From Muraenolepis orangiensis (Eukaryota > Chordata > Actinopteri > Gadiformes > Muraenolepididae): 64,000 nucleotides of DNA. The position numbers and the translations under genes were made by a program. The DNA lies in assembly GCA_027704905.1 (NCBI GenBank), contig JANIIK010000519.1:1-64000 (forward strand), in the 5' to 3' direction. Under the pieces are notes generated by a model. That model was given only the letters and a program-made list of their open reading frames with translations. It ran no database searches and was not told where the DNA came from. This document shows, one piece after another, positions 49,506-64,000 of the stretch (positions are counted from its first letter, which is position 1; every line of letters begins with the position of its first letter).

Positions 49506-52500
49506 TAGACTATAGAACATGTAGACCATAGAACATGTAGACTATAGAACAGACTATAGAACATGTAGACCATAGAACATGTAGACTATAGAACATGTAG
49601 ACCATAGAACATGTAGACTATTGAACATGTAGATTATAGAACATGTAGACCATAGAACATGTAGACCATAGAACATGTAGACCATAGAACATGTAGACTA
49701 TAGAACATGTAGACCATAGAACATGTAGACTATAGAACATGTAGACTATAGAACATGTAGACCATAGAACATGTAGACCATAGAACATGTAGACTATAGA
49801 ACATGTAGACCATAGAACATGTAGACCATAGAACAGACTATAGAACATGTAGACCATAGAACATGTAGACTATAGAACATGTAGACTATAGAACATGTAG
49901 ACCATAGAACATGTAGACTATAGAACATGTAGACTATAGAACATGCAGACCATAGAACATGTGGACTATAGAACATGTAGACTATAGAACATGTAGACTA
50001 TAGAACATGTAGACTATAGAACATGTAGACCATAGAACATGTAGACCATAGAACATGTAGACTACAGAACAGACTATAGAACATGTAGACCATAGAACAT
50101 GTAGACTATAGAACATGTAGACTATAGAACATGTAGACTATAGAACATGTAGACCATAGAACATGTAGACCATAGAACATGTAGACCATAGAACATGTAG
50201 ACTGTAGAACATGTAGACTGTAGACCATAGAACATGTAGACTATAGAACATGTAGACCATAGAACATGTAGACCATAGAACATGTAGACTATAGAACATG
50301 TAGACTATAGAACATGTAGACTATAGAACATGTAGACCATAGAACATGTAGACCATAGAACATGTAGACCTAGAACATGTAGACTATAGAACATGTAGAC
50401 TATAGAACATGTAGACCATAGAACATGTAGACTATAGAACATGTAGACTATAGAACATGTAGACCATAGAACATGTAGACCATAGAACAGACTATAGAAC
50501 ATGAAGACCATAGAACATGTAGACCATAGAACATGTAGACTATAGAACATGTAGACTATAGAACATGTAGACCATAGAACATGTAGACTATAGAACAGAC
50601 TATAGAACAGACTATAGAACATGTAGACCATAGAACATGTAGACTATAGAACATGTAGACCATAGAACATGTAGACTATAGAACATGTAGACCATAGAAC
50701 ATGTAGACTATAGAACATGTCGATTATAGAACATGTAGACCATAGAACATGTAGACCATAGAACATGTAGACCATAGAACATGTAGACTGTAGACCATAG
50801 AACATGTAGACTATAGAACATGTAGACCATAGAACATGTAGACTATAGAACATGTAGACTATAGAACATGTAGACCATAGAACATGTAGACCATAGAACA
50901 TGTAGACTGTAGACCATAGAACAGACTATAGAACATGTAGACTATAGAACAGACTATAGAACATGTAGACCATAGAACATGTAGACCATAGAACATGTAG
51001 ACTATAGAACATGTAGACCATAGAACATGTAGACCATAGAACATGTAGACCATAGAACATGTAGACCATAGAACATGTAGACCATAGAACAGACTATAGA
51101 ACATGTAGACCATAGAACATGTAGACCATAGAACATGTAGACCATAGAACATGTAGACTATAGAACATGTAGACTATAGAACATGTAGACCATAGAACAT
51201 GTAGACCATAGAACATGTGACTATAGAACATGTAGACTATAGAACATGTAGACTATAGAACATGTAGACTATAGAACATGTAGACCATAGAACATGTAGA
51301 CCATAGAACATGTAGACTATAGAACATGTAGACTATAGAACATGTAGACCATAGAACATGTAGACTATAGAACATGTAGACCATAGAACATGTAGACTAT
51401 AGAACATGTAGACTATAGAACATGTAGACCATAGAACATGTAGACCATAGAACATGTAGACTGTAGACCATAGAACAGACTATAGAACATGTAGACTATA
51501 GAACATGTAGACTATAGAACATGTAGACCATAGAACATGTAGACTATAGAACATGTAGACCATAGAACATGTAGACCATAGAACAGACTATAGAACATGT
51601 AGACCATAGAACATGTAGACCATAGAACATGTAGACCATAGAACATGTAGACTATAGAACATGTAGACTATAGAACATGTAGACTATAGAACATGTAGAC
51701 CATAGAACATGTAGACTATAGAACATGTAGACTATAGAACATGTAGACTATAGAACATGTAGACTATAGAACATGTAGACCATAGAACATGTAGACCATA
51801 GAACATGTAGACTATAGAACAGACTATAGAACATGTAGACTATAGAACATGTAGACTATAGAACATGTAGACTATAGAACATGTAGACTATAGAACATGT
51901 AGACCATAGAACATGTAGACCATAGAACATGTAGACCATAGAACATGTAGACCATAGAACATGTAGACCATAGAACATGTAGACCATAGAACATGTAGAC
52001 TATAGAACATGTAGACTATAGAACAGACTATAGAACATGTAGACCATAGAACATGTAGACCATAGAACATGTAGACTATAGAACATGTAGACTATAGAAC
52101 ATGTAGACCATAGAACATGTAGACCATAGAACATGTAGACTATAGAACATGTAGACTATAGAACATGTAGACTATAGAACATGTAGACCATAGAACATGT
52201 AGACCATAGAACATGTAGACTATAGAACATGTAGACCATAGAACATGTAGACTATAGAACATGTAGACTATAGAACATGTAGACTATAGAACATGTAGAC
52301 CATAGAACATGTAGACTATAGAACATGTAGACCATAGAACATGACTATAGAACAGACTATAGAACATGTAGACCATAGAACATGTAGACCATAGAACATG
52401 TAGACCATAGAACATGTAGACCATAGAACATGTAGACTATAGAACATGTAGACCATAGAACATGTAGACCATAGAACATGTAGACTATAGAACATGTAGA

Positions 52501-55500
52501 CTATAGAACATGTAGACCATAGAACATGTAGACCATAGAACATGTAGACTATAGAACAGACTATAGAACATGTAGACTATAGAACATGTAGACCATAGAA
52601 CATGTAGACTATAGAACATGTAGACCATAGAACATGTAGACTATAGAACATGTAGACCATAGAACATGTAGACCATAGAACATGTAGACTGTAGAACATG
52701 TAGACTGTAGACCATAGAACATGTAGACTATAGAACATGTAGACCATAGAACATGTAGACCATAGAACATGTAGACTATAGAACATGTAGACTATAGAAC
52801 ATGTAGACTATAGAACATGTAGACCATAGAACATGTAGACCATAGAACATGTAGACCATAGAACATGTAGACTATAGAACATGTAGACTATAGAACATGT
52901 AGACTATAGAACAGACTATAGAACATGTAGACCATAGAACATGTAGACTATAGAACATGTAGACTATAGAACATGTAGACCATAGAACATGTAGACCATA
53001 GAACATGTAGACCATAGAACAGACTATAGAACATGTAGACTATAGAACATGTAGACCATAGAACATGTAGACTATAGAACATGTAGACCATAGAACATGT
53101 AGACCATAGAACAGACTATAGAACATGTAGACTATAGAACATGTAGACCATAGAACATGTAGACTATAGAACATGTAGACCATAGAACATGTAGACCATA
53201 GAACATGTAGACTATAGAACATGTAGACCATAGAACATGTAGACTATAGAACATGTAGACCATAGAACAGACATAGAACAGACTATAGAACATGTAGACC
53301 ATAGAACATGTAGACCATAGAACATGTAGACTATAGAACATGTAGACTATAGAACATGTAGACCATAGAACATGTAGACTATAGAACATGTAGACCATAG
53401 AACATGTAGACTATAGAACATGTAGACCATAGAACATGTAGACTATAACATGTAGACATAGAACATGTAGACCATAGAACATGTAGACTATAGAACATGT
53501 AGACCATAGAACATGTAGACCATAGAACATGTAGACTATAGAACATGTAGACCATAGAACATGTAGACCATAGAAGACTATAGAACATGTAGACCATAGA
53601 ACATGTAGACTATAGAACATGTAGACTATAGAACATGTAGACCATAGAACATGTAGACTATAGAACATGTAGACCATAGAACATGTAGACCATAGAACAT
53701 GTAGACTATAGAACATGTAGACCATAGAACATGTAGACCATAGAACATGTAGACTATAGAACATGTAGACTATAGAACATGTAGACCATAGAACATGTAG
53801 ACTATAGAACATGTAGACCATAGAACATGTAGACATAGACTAGACTAGAACATGTAGACCATAGAACATGTAGACTATAGAACATGTAGACCATAGAACA
53901 TGTAGACTATAGAACATGTAGACCATAGAACATGTAGACCATAGAACATGTAGACCATAGACAGACTATAGAACATGTAGACCATAGAACATGTAGACTA
54001 TAGAACATGTAGACCATAGAACATGTAGACCATAGAACATGTAGACTATAGAACATGTAGACCATAGAACATGTAGACCATAGAACATGTAGACCATAGA
54101 ACAGACTATAGAACATGTAGACCATAGAACATGTAGACCATAGAACATGTAGACTATAGAACATGTAGACCATAGAACATGTAGACCATAGAACATGTAG
54201 ACTATAGAACATGTAGACCATAGAACAGACTATAGAACATGTAGACCATAGAACATGTAGACCATAGAACATGTAGACTATAGAACATGTAGACCATAGA
54301 ACATGTAGACCATAGAACATGTAGACTATAGAACATGTAGACCATAGAACATGTAGACTATAGAACATGTAGACTATAGAACATGTAGACTATAGAACAT
54401 GTAGACTATAGAACATGTAGACCATAGAACATGTAGACTATAGAACATGTAGACCATAGAACATGTAGACCATAGAACATGTAGACTATAGAACATGTAG
54501 ACTATAGAACATGTAGACCATAGAACATGTAGACCATAGAACATGTAGACTATAGAACATGTAGACTATAGAACAGACTATAGAACATGTAGACCATAGA
54601 ACATGTAGACCATAGAACATGTAGACTATAGAACATGTAGACTATAGAACATGTAGACCATAGAACATGTAGACCATAGAACATGTAGACCATAGAACAT
54701 GTAGACTATAGAACATGTAGACTATAGAACATGTAGACTATAGAACATGTAGACTATAGAACATGTAGACTATAGAACATGTAGACCATAGAACATGTAG
54801 ACTATAGAACATGTAGACCATAGAACATGTAGACCATAGAACATGTAGACTATAGAACATGTAGACCATAGAACATGTAGACCATAGAACATGTAGACCA
54901 TAGAACATGTAGACCATAGAACATGTAGACCATAGAACATGTAGACTATAGAACATGTAGACCATAGAACATGTAGACCATAGAACATGTAGACCATAGA
55001 ACATGTAGACTATAGAACATGTAGACCATAGAACATGTAGACTATAGAACATGTAGACCATAGAACATGTAGACCATAGAACATGTAGACTATAGAACAG
55101 ACTATAGAACATGTAGACTATAGAACATGTAGACCATAGAACATGTAGACCATAGAACATGTAGACTATAGAACATGTAGACTATAGAACATGTAGACTA
55201 TAGAACATGTAGACCATAGAACATGTAGACCATAGAACATGTAGACATAGAACAGACTATAGAACATGTAGACCATAGAACATGTAGACCATAGAACATG
55301 TAGACCATAGAACATGTAGACCATAGAACATGTAGACTATAGAACATGTAGACTATAGAACATGTAGACCATAGAACATGTAGACTATAGAACATGTAGA
55401 CCATAGAACATGTAGACCATAGACAGACTAAGAACATGTAGACCATAGAACATGTAGACCATAGAACATGTAGACTATAGAACATGTAGACTATAGAACA

Positions 55501-56950
55501 TGTAGACCATAGAACATGTAGACCATAGAACATGTAGACCATAGAACATGTAGACTATAGAACTAGACTATAGAACATGTAGACCATAGAACATGTAGAC
55601 TATAGAACAGACTATAGAACATGTAGACCATAGAACATGTAGACCATAGAACATGTAGACCATAGAACATGTAGACCATAGAACATGTAGACTATAGAAC
55701 ATGTAGACTATAGAACATGTAGACCATAGAACATGTAGACTATAGAACATGTAGACCATAGAACATGTAGACCATAGACGTAGACTATAGAACATGTAGA
55801 CCATAGAACATGTAGACCATAGAACATGTAGACCATAGAACATGTAGACCATAGAACATGTAGACTATAGAACATGTAGACTATAGAACATGTAGACCAT
55901 AGAACATGTAGACTATAGAACATGTAGACCATAGAACATGTAGACTATAGAACATGTAGACCATAGAACATGTAGACCATAGAACATGTAGACTATAGAA
56001 CATGTAGACTATAGAACATGTAGACCATAGAACATGTAGACTATAGAACATGTAGACCATAGAACATGTAGACCATAGAACATGTAGACTATAGAACATG
56101 TAGACCATAGAACATGTAGACCATAGAACATGTAGACTAGAACAGACTATAGAACATGTAGACCATAGAACATGTAGACCATAGAACATGTAGACCATAG
56201 AACATGTAGACCATAGAACATGTAGACTATAGAACATGTAGACTATAGAACATGTAGACCATAGAACATGTAGACTATAGAACATGTAGACCATAGAACA
56301 TGTAGACCATAGAACATGTAGACTATAGAACATGTAGACCATAGAACATGTAGACCATAGAACATGTAGACCATAGAACATGTAGACATAGAACATGTAG
56401 ACTATAGAACATGTAGACTATAGAACATGTAGACCATAGAACATGTAGACTATAGAACATGTAGACCATAGAACATGTAGACCATAGAACATGTAGACTA
56501 TAGAACATGTAGACCATAGAACATGTAGACCATAGAACATGTAGACTATAGAACATGTAGACCATAGAACATGTAGACTATAGAACATGTAGACCATAGA
56601 ACATGTAGACCATAGACCATAGAACATGTAGACCATAGAACATGTAGACTATAGAACATGTAGACATAGAACATGTAGACCATAGAACATGTAGACTATA
56701 GAACATGTAGACCATAGAACATGTAGACCATAGAACATGTAGACTATAGAACATGTAGACTATAGAACATGTAGACCATAGAACATGTAGACTATAGAAC
56801 ATGTAGACTATAGAACATGTAGACCATAGAACATGTAGACCATAGAACATGTAGACTATAGAACAGTCTATAGAACATGTAGACCATAGAACATGTAGAC
56901 CATAGAACATGTAGACCATAGAACATGTAGACCATAGAACATGTAGACTA
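49506..56950. repeat. 16-bp satellite array right of the elements, mostly uniform
   Basis: The satellite returns in its original orientation (TAGAACATGTAGACYA). Just inside the boundary (49,506-50,750) there are scattered substitution variants (ATTGAAC, ATTATAG, GTGGAC, GTCGATTATAG); further in, variation is mainly C/T and indels. Several units carry an extra TGTAGAC (50,210, 50,788, 50,906, 51,460 and 52,697), a form also seen at 32.1-32.34 kb. No gene is seen. Confidence 0.95.
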
Positions 56951-59900
56951 TAGAACATGAAGACTATAGAACATGTAGACCATAGAACATGTAGACTATA
57001 GAACATGTAGACCATAGAACATGTAGACCATAGAGCAGACTATAGAACATGTAGACCATAGAACATGTAGACTATAGAACATGTAGACCATAGAACATGT
57101 AGACTATAGAACATGTAGACTATAGAACATGTAGACCATAGAGCAGACTATAGAACATGTAGACCATAGAACATGTAGACTATAGAACATGTAGACTATA
57201 GAACATGTAGACCATAGAACATGTAGACCATAGAACATGTAGACATAGAACAGACTATAGAACATGTAGACTATAGAACATGTAGACCATAGAACATGTA
57301 GACTATAGAACATGTAGACCATAGAACATGTAGACCATAGAACAGACTATAGAACATGTAGACTATAGAACATGTAGACCATAGAACATGTAGACTATAG
57401 AACATGTAGACCATAGAACATGTAGACCATAGAACATGTAGACTATAGAACATGTAGACCATAGAACATGTAGACTATAGAACATGTAGACCATAGAACA
57501 TGTAGACCATAGAACAGACTATAGAACAGACTATAGAACATGTAGACCATAGAACATGTAGACCATAGAACATGTAGACTATAGAACATGTAGACTATAG
57601 AACATGTAGACCATAGAACATGTAGACTATAGAACATGTAGACCATAGAACATGAGACCATAGAACATGTAGACCATAGAACATGTAGACTATAGAACAT
57701 GTAGACCATAGAACATGTAGACCATAGAACATGTAGACTATAGAACATGTAGACCATAGAACATGTAGACCTATAGAACATGTAGACCATAGAACATGTA
57801 GACCATAGAACATGTAGACTATAGAACATGAAGACTATAGAACATGTAGACCATAGAACATGAGACTATAGAACATGTAGACCATAGAACATGTAGACCA
57901 TAGAACATGTAGACCATAGAACAGACTATAGAACATGTAGACTATAGAACATGTAGACCATAGAACATGTAGACTATAGAACATGTAGACTATAGAACAT
58001 GTAGACCATAGAACATGTAGACTATAGAACATGTAGACTATAGAACATGTAGACCATAGAACATGTAGACTATAGAACATGTAGACCATAGAACATGTAG
58101 ACCATAGAACATGTAGACTATAACATGAAGACTATAGAACATGTAGACCATAGAACATGAAGACTATAGAACATGTAGACCATAGAACATGTAGACCATA
58201 GAGTAGACTATAGAACATGTAGACCATAGAACATGTAGACCATAGAACATGTAGACCATAGAACATGTAGACCATAGAACATGTAGACCATAGAACATGT
58301 AGACAATAGAACATGAAGACTATAGAACATGAAGACTATAGAACATGTAGACCATAGAACATGTAGACTATAGAACATGTAGACCATAGAGTAGACTAAG
58401 AACATGTAGACCATAGAACATGTAGACTATAGAACATGTAGACCATAGAACATGTAGACCATAGAACATGTAGACTATAGAACATGTAGACCATAGAACA
58501 TGTAGACCATAGAACATGTAGACCATAGAACATGTAGACCATAGAACATGTAGACCATAGAACAGACTATAGAACATGTAGACCATAGAACATGTAGACT
58601 ATAGAACATGTAGACCATAGAACATGTAGACCATAGAACATGTAGACCATAGAACATGTAGACTATAGAACATGTAGACCATAGAACATGTAGACTATAG
58701 AACATGTAGACTATAGAACATGTAGACCATAGAACATGTAGACTATAGAACATGTAGACCATAGAACATGTAGACCATAGAACATGTAGACCATAGAACA
58801 TGTAGACCATAGAACAGACTATAGAACATGAAGACCATAGAACATGTAGACCATAGAACATGTAGACCATAGAACATGTAGACTATAGAACATGTAGACC
58901 ATAGAACATGTAGACCATAGAACATGTAGACCATAGAACATGACTATAGAACATGTAGACCATAGAACATGTAGACCATAGAACATGTAGACCATAGAAC
59001 ATGTAGACTATAGAACATGTAGACCATAGAACATGTAGACTATAGAACATGTAGACTATAGAACATGTAGACCATAGAGCAGACTATAGAACATGTAGAC
59101 CATAGAACATGTAGACTATAGAACATGTAGACTATAGAACATGTAGACCATAGAACATGTAGACCATAGAACATGTAGACCATAGAACAGACTATAGAAC
59201 ATGTAGACTATAGAACATGTAGACCATAGAACATGTAGACTATAGAACATGTAGACCATAGAACATGTAGACCATAGAACAGACTATAGAACATGTAGAC
59301 TATAGAACATGTAGACCATAGAACATGAAGACTATAGAACATGTAGACCATAGAACATGTAGACCATAGAACATGTAGACTATAGAACATGTAGACCATA
59401 GAACATGTAGACTATAGAACATGTAGACCATAGAACATGTAGACCATAGAACATGTAGACTATAGAACATGTAGACTATAGAACATGTAGACCATAGAAC
59501 ATGTAGACCATAGAACATGTAGACTATAGAACATGTAGACCATAGAACATGTAGACTATAGAACATGTAGACCATAGAACATGTAGACCATAGAACATGT
59601 AGACTATAGAACATGTAGACCATAGAACATGTAGACTATAGAACATGTAGACCATAGAACATGTAGACCATAGAACAGACTATAGAACAGACTATAGAAC
59701 ATGTAGACCATAGAACATGTAGACCATAGAACATGTAGACTATAGAACATGTAGACTATAGAACATGTAGACCATAGAACATGTAGACTATAGAACATGT
59801 AGACCATAGAACATGTAGACCATAGAACATGTAGACCATATAACATGAGACTATAGAACATGAAGACTATAGAACATGTAGACCATAGAACATGAAGACT

Positions 59901-61899
59901 ATAGAACATGTAGACATAGAACATGTAGACCATAGAACATGAAGACTATAGAACATGTAGACCATAGAACATGTAGACCATAGAGTAGACTATAGAACAT
60001 GTAGACCATAGAACATGTAGACTATAGAACATGAAGACTATAGAACATGTAGACCATAGAACATGAAGACTATAGAACATGTAGACCATAGAACATGTAG
60101 ACCATAGAGTAGACTATAGAACATGTAGACCATAGAACATGTAGACCATAGAACATGAAGACTATATAACATGAAGACTATAGAACATGTAGACCATAGA
60201 ACATGAAGACTATAGAACATGTAGACTATAGAACATGTAGACCATAGAGTAGACTAAAGAACATGTAGACCATAGAACATGTAGACTATAGAACATGTAG
60301 ACCATAGAACATGTAGACTATAGAACATGTAGACCATAGAACATGTAGACCATAGAACATGTAGACCATAGAGCAGACTATAGAACATGTAGACCATAGA
60401 ACATGTAGACTATAGAACATGTAGACCATAGAACATGTAGACCATAGAACATGTAGACTATAGAACATGTAGACCATAGAACATGTAGACCATAGAACAT
60501 GTAGACCATAGAGCAGACTATAGAACATGTAGACCATAGAACATGTAGACCATAGAACATGTAGACTATAGAACATGTAGACCATAGAACATGTAGACCA
60601 TAGAACATGTAGACTATAGAACATGTAGACCATAGAACAGACTATAGAACATGTAGACCATAGAACATGTAGACCATAGAACATGTAGACTATAGAACAT
60701 GTAGACCATAGAACATGTAGACCATAGAACATGTAGACTATAGAACATGTAGACCATAGAACATGTAGACTATATAACATGTCGACTATAGAACATGTCG
60801 ACTATAGAACATGTAGACTATAGAACATGTAGACCATAGAACATGTAGACCATAGAACATGTAGACCATAGAACATGCAGACCATAGAACATGTAGACTA
60901 TAGAACATGTAGACTATAGAACATGTAGACCATAGAACATGTAGACCATATAACATGTAGACTATAGAACATGTAGACTATAGAACAGACTATAGAACAT
61001 GCAGACCATATATCATGTAGACCATATATCATGTAGACTATAGAACATGTAGACTATAGAACATGTAGACCATTGAACATGTAGACCATAGAACATGTAG
61101 ACCATAGAACATGTAGACTATAGAACATGTAGACTATAAAACATGTAGACTATAGAACATGTAGACTATAGAACATGTAGACTATAGAACATGTAGACCA
61201 TAGAACATGTAGACTATAGAACATGTAGACCATAGAACATGTAGACCATAGAACATGTAGACTATAGAACATGTACACCATAGAACAGACCATAGAACAT
61301 GAGACCATAGAACATGAAGACCATAGAACATGTAGACCATAGAACATGTAGACCATAGAACATGTAGACTATAGAACATGTAGACCATAGAACATGTAGA
61401 CCATAGAACATGTAGACCATAGAACATGTAGACTATAGAACATGTAGACCATAGAACATGTAGACTATAGAACATGTAGACCATAGAACATGTAGACCAT
61501 AGAACATGTAGACTATAGAGCAGACTATAGAACATGTAGACTATAGAACATGAAGACCATAGAACATGTAGACCATAGAACATGTAGACTATAGAACATG
61601 TAGACTATAGAACATGTAGACTATAGAACATGTAGACCATAGAACATGTAGACAATAGAACATGTAAACTGTAGAACAGACTATGAACATGTAGACCATA
61701 GAACATGTAGACCATAGAACATGAAGACCATAGAACATGTAGACCATAGAACATGAAGACTATATAACATGTAGACTATAGAACATGTAGACCATAGAAC
61801 ATGAAGACTATAGAACATGTAGACCATAGAACATGTAGACCATAGAGCAGACTAAAGAACATGTAGACCATAGAACATGTAGACCATAGAACATGTAGA

Positions 61900-62425
61900 C
61901 TATAGAACATGTAGACTATAGAACATGTAGACCATAGAACATGTAGACCATAGAACATGAAGACCATAGAACATGTAGACTATAGAACAGACTATAGAAC
62001 ATGTAGACCATAGAACATGTAGACTGTAGAACAGACTACTGAACATGTAGACCATAGAACATGTAGACCATAGAACATGAAGACCATAGAACATGTAGAC
62101 CATAGAACATGAAGACTATAACATAAAGACTATAGATCATGTAGACCATAGAACATGAAGACTATAGAACATGTAGACCATAGAACATGTAGACCATAGA
62201 GTAGACTAAAGAACATGTAGACCATAGAACATGTAGACCATAGAACATGAAGACCATAGAACATGTAGACAATAGAACATGAAGACTATATAACATGAAG
62301 ACTATAGAACATGTAGACCATAGAACATGAAGACTATAGAACATGTAGACCATAGAGTAGACTAAAGAACATGTAGACCATATAACATGTAGACCATAGA
62401 ACATGAAGACTATATAACATGAAGT
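61900..62425. repeat. 526-bp tandem satellite duplication, copy 1
   Basis: A block of variant monomers including ACTGTAGAACAGACTACTG and the AGATCATG variant (62,134) recurs at an offset of 526 bp (62,660). Blocks with the same markers also occur at 24.07, 29.14 and 30.52 kb in the left array. Confidence 0.8.
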
Positions 62426-62951
62426 CTATAGAACATGTAGACCATAGAACATGAAGACTATAGAACATGTAGACCATAGAACATGTATACCATAGAGTAG
62501 ACTAAAGAACATGTAGACCATAGAACATGTAGACCATAGAACATGTAGACTGTAGAACAGACTACTGAACATGTAGACCATCGAACATGTAGACCATAGA
62601 ACATGAAGACCATAGAACATGTAGACCATAGAACATGAAGACTATAACATGAAGACTATAGATCATGTAGACCATAGAACATGAAGACTATAGAACATGT
62701 AGACCATAGAACATGTAGACCATAGAGTAGACTAAAGAACATGTAGACCATAGAACATGTAGACCATAGAACATGAAGACCATAGAACATGTAGACAATA
62801 GAACATGAAGACTATATAACATGAAGACTATAGAACATGTAGACCATAGAACATGAAGACTATAGAACATGTAGACCATAGAACATGTAGACCATAGAGT
62901 AGACTAAAGAACATGTAGACCATAGTACATGTAGACCATAGAACATGAAGA
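62426..62951. repeat. 526-bp tandem satellite duplication, copy 2
   Basis: Second copy of the 61.9-62.4 kb block, with small changes (ACATGAAGACTATAGATC where copy 1 has ACATAAAGACTATAGATC). The right edge is uncertain. Confidence 0.75.
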
Positions 62952-64000
62952 CTATAGAACATGTAGACCATAGAACATGTAGACTATAGAACATGTAGAC
63001 CATAGAACATGTAGACCATAGAACATGAGACTATAGAACATGTAGACCATAGAACATGTAGACCATAGAGTAGACTATAGAACATGTAGACCATAGAACA
63101 TGTAGACCATAGAACATGTAGACCATAGAACATGTAGACCATAGAACATGTAGACTATAGAACATGTAGACTATAGAACATGTAGACCATAGAACATGAA
63201 GACTATAGAACATGTAGACCATAGAACATGTAGACCATAGAGTAGACTATAGAACATGTAGACCATAGAACATGTAGACCATAGAACATGTAGACTATAG
63301 AACATGTAGACTATAGAACATGTAGACCATAGAACATGAAGACTATAGAACATGTAGACCATAGAACATGTAGACCATAGAGTAGACTATAGAACATGTA
63401 GACCATAGAACATGTAGACTATAGAACATGTAGACCATAGAACATGTAGACTATAGAACAGACTATAGAACATGTAGACCATAGAACATGTAGACCATAG
63501 AACATGTAGACCATAGAACATGTAGACCATAGAACATGTAGACTATAGAACATGTAGACTATAGAACATGTAGACCATAGAACATGTAGACTATAGAACA
63601 TGTAGACCATAGAACATGTAGACTATAGAACATGTAGACCATAGAACATGTAGACTATAGAACATGTAGACCATAGAACATGTAGACTATAGAACAGACT
63701 ATAGAACATGTAGACCATAGAACATGTAGACCATAGAACATGAAGACCATAGAACATGTAGACCATAGAACATGTAGACTATAGACATGTAGACTATAGA
63801 ACATGTAGACCATAGAACATGTAGACTATAGAACATGTAGACCATAGAACATGTAGACCATAGAGTAGACTATAGAACATGTAGACCATAGAACATGTAG
63901 ACCATAGAACATGTAGACCATAGAACATGTAGACATAGAACATGTAGACTATAGAACATGAAGACTATAGAACATGTAGACCATAGAACATGAAGACTAT

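Larger units (their letters stand above)
56951..64000. repeat. 16-bp satellite array, second diverged part
   Basis: From about 56,950 substitution variants reappear: ATGAAGAC, GAGCAGAC, GAGTAGACTATAG or GAGTAGACTAAAG, ATATAAC and TGTCGAC. GAGTAGAC recurs at 58,201, 59,992, 60,116, 60,247, 62,189, 62,356, 62,493, 62,727, 62,898, 63,067, 63,239, 63,381 and 63,864, giving loose higher-order units of roughly 125-235 bp. The array runs off the end of the window. Confidence 0.95.

Noticed and set aside
593..63610. Many open frames encoding repeats of MVYMFYSLHVLWSTCSIV on the minus strand, and on the plus strand in the flipped segment
   Set aside because: They are a by-product of a 16-bp repeat whose only in-register stop depends on one C/T base; no start context, domain or conserved length.

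Overview
The window reads as eukaryotic, most likely a teleost fish or other non-mammalian vertebrate. About four fifths is one simple satellite with a 16-bp unit, TAGAACATGTAGACYA (Y = C or T). The rest is a nested cluster of transposable elements: a BEL/Pao LTR retrotransposon with an intact 2,069-codon gag-pol frame, stray LTR copies, solo LTRs of a second LTR element, a hAT DNA transposon, and a piece of nuclear 28S rRNA. BEL/Pao elements and hAT elements with CAGTGTTGG ends are common in fish genomes, and the 28S piece is vertebrate-like. I see no host protein-coding gene, tRNA, CRISPR array or bacterial feature.

Layout. 1-14,955: very uniform satellite, varying mainly at the C/T site and by small indels. 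14,956-32,648: the same satellite with many base-substitution variants and kilobase-scale internal duplications (about 5.1-6.5 kb and 1.36 kb). At about 32,649 the array flips strand, and it stays flipped to about 39,450. This flipped part holds a roughly 2.9-kb tandem duplication, each copy with a BEL LTR (526 bp) and an LTR of a second element (697 bp, truncated to 584 bp in copy 2). At 40,032-40,034 the truncated second-element LTR is fused to a truncated BEL 3' LTR. 40,032-49,505 is the BEL/Pao element on the minus strand: partial 3' LTR, purine tract, 3' untranslated remnant, an antisense 28S rRNA fragment (40,356-40,900), the polyprotein (40,855-47,064), a leader split by a hAT element (47,376-48,792, 8-bp target duplication), and the 5' LTR (48,979-49,505). 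49,506-64,000: satellite in the original orientation, cleaner until about 56,950 and then variant-rich with new local duplications.

How it fits together. The satellite is the substrate and the elements are insertions into it. One second-element LTR splits a single monomer and duplicates its ATGG. The BEL LTRs are nearly identical to one another, which points to recent activity. The strangest object is the 28S rRNA 3' end inside the retrotransposon: it supplies the last 14 codons and the stop of the polyprotein. Long open frames on the minus strand of the satellite are an artefact of the repeat, as explained in the findings. All family assignments come from reading motifs; no database search was run.
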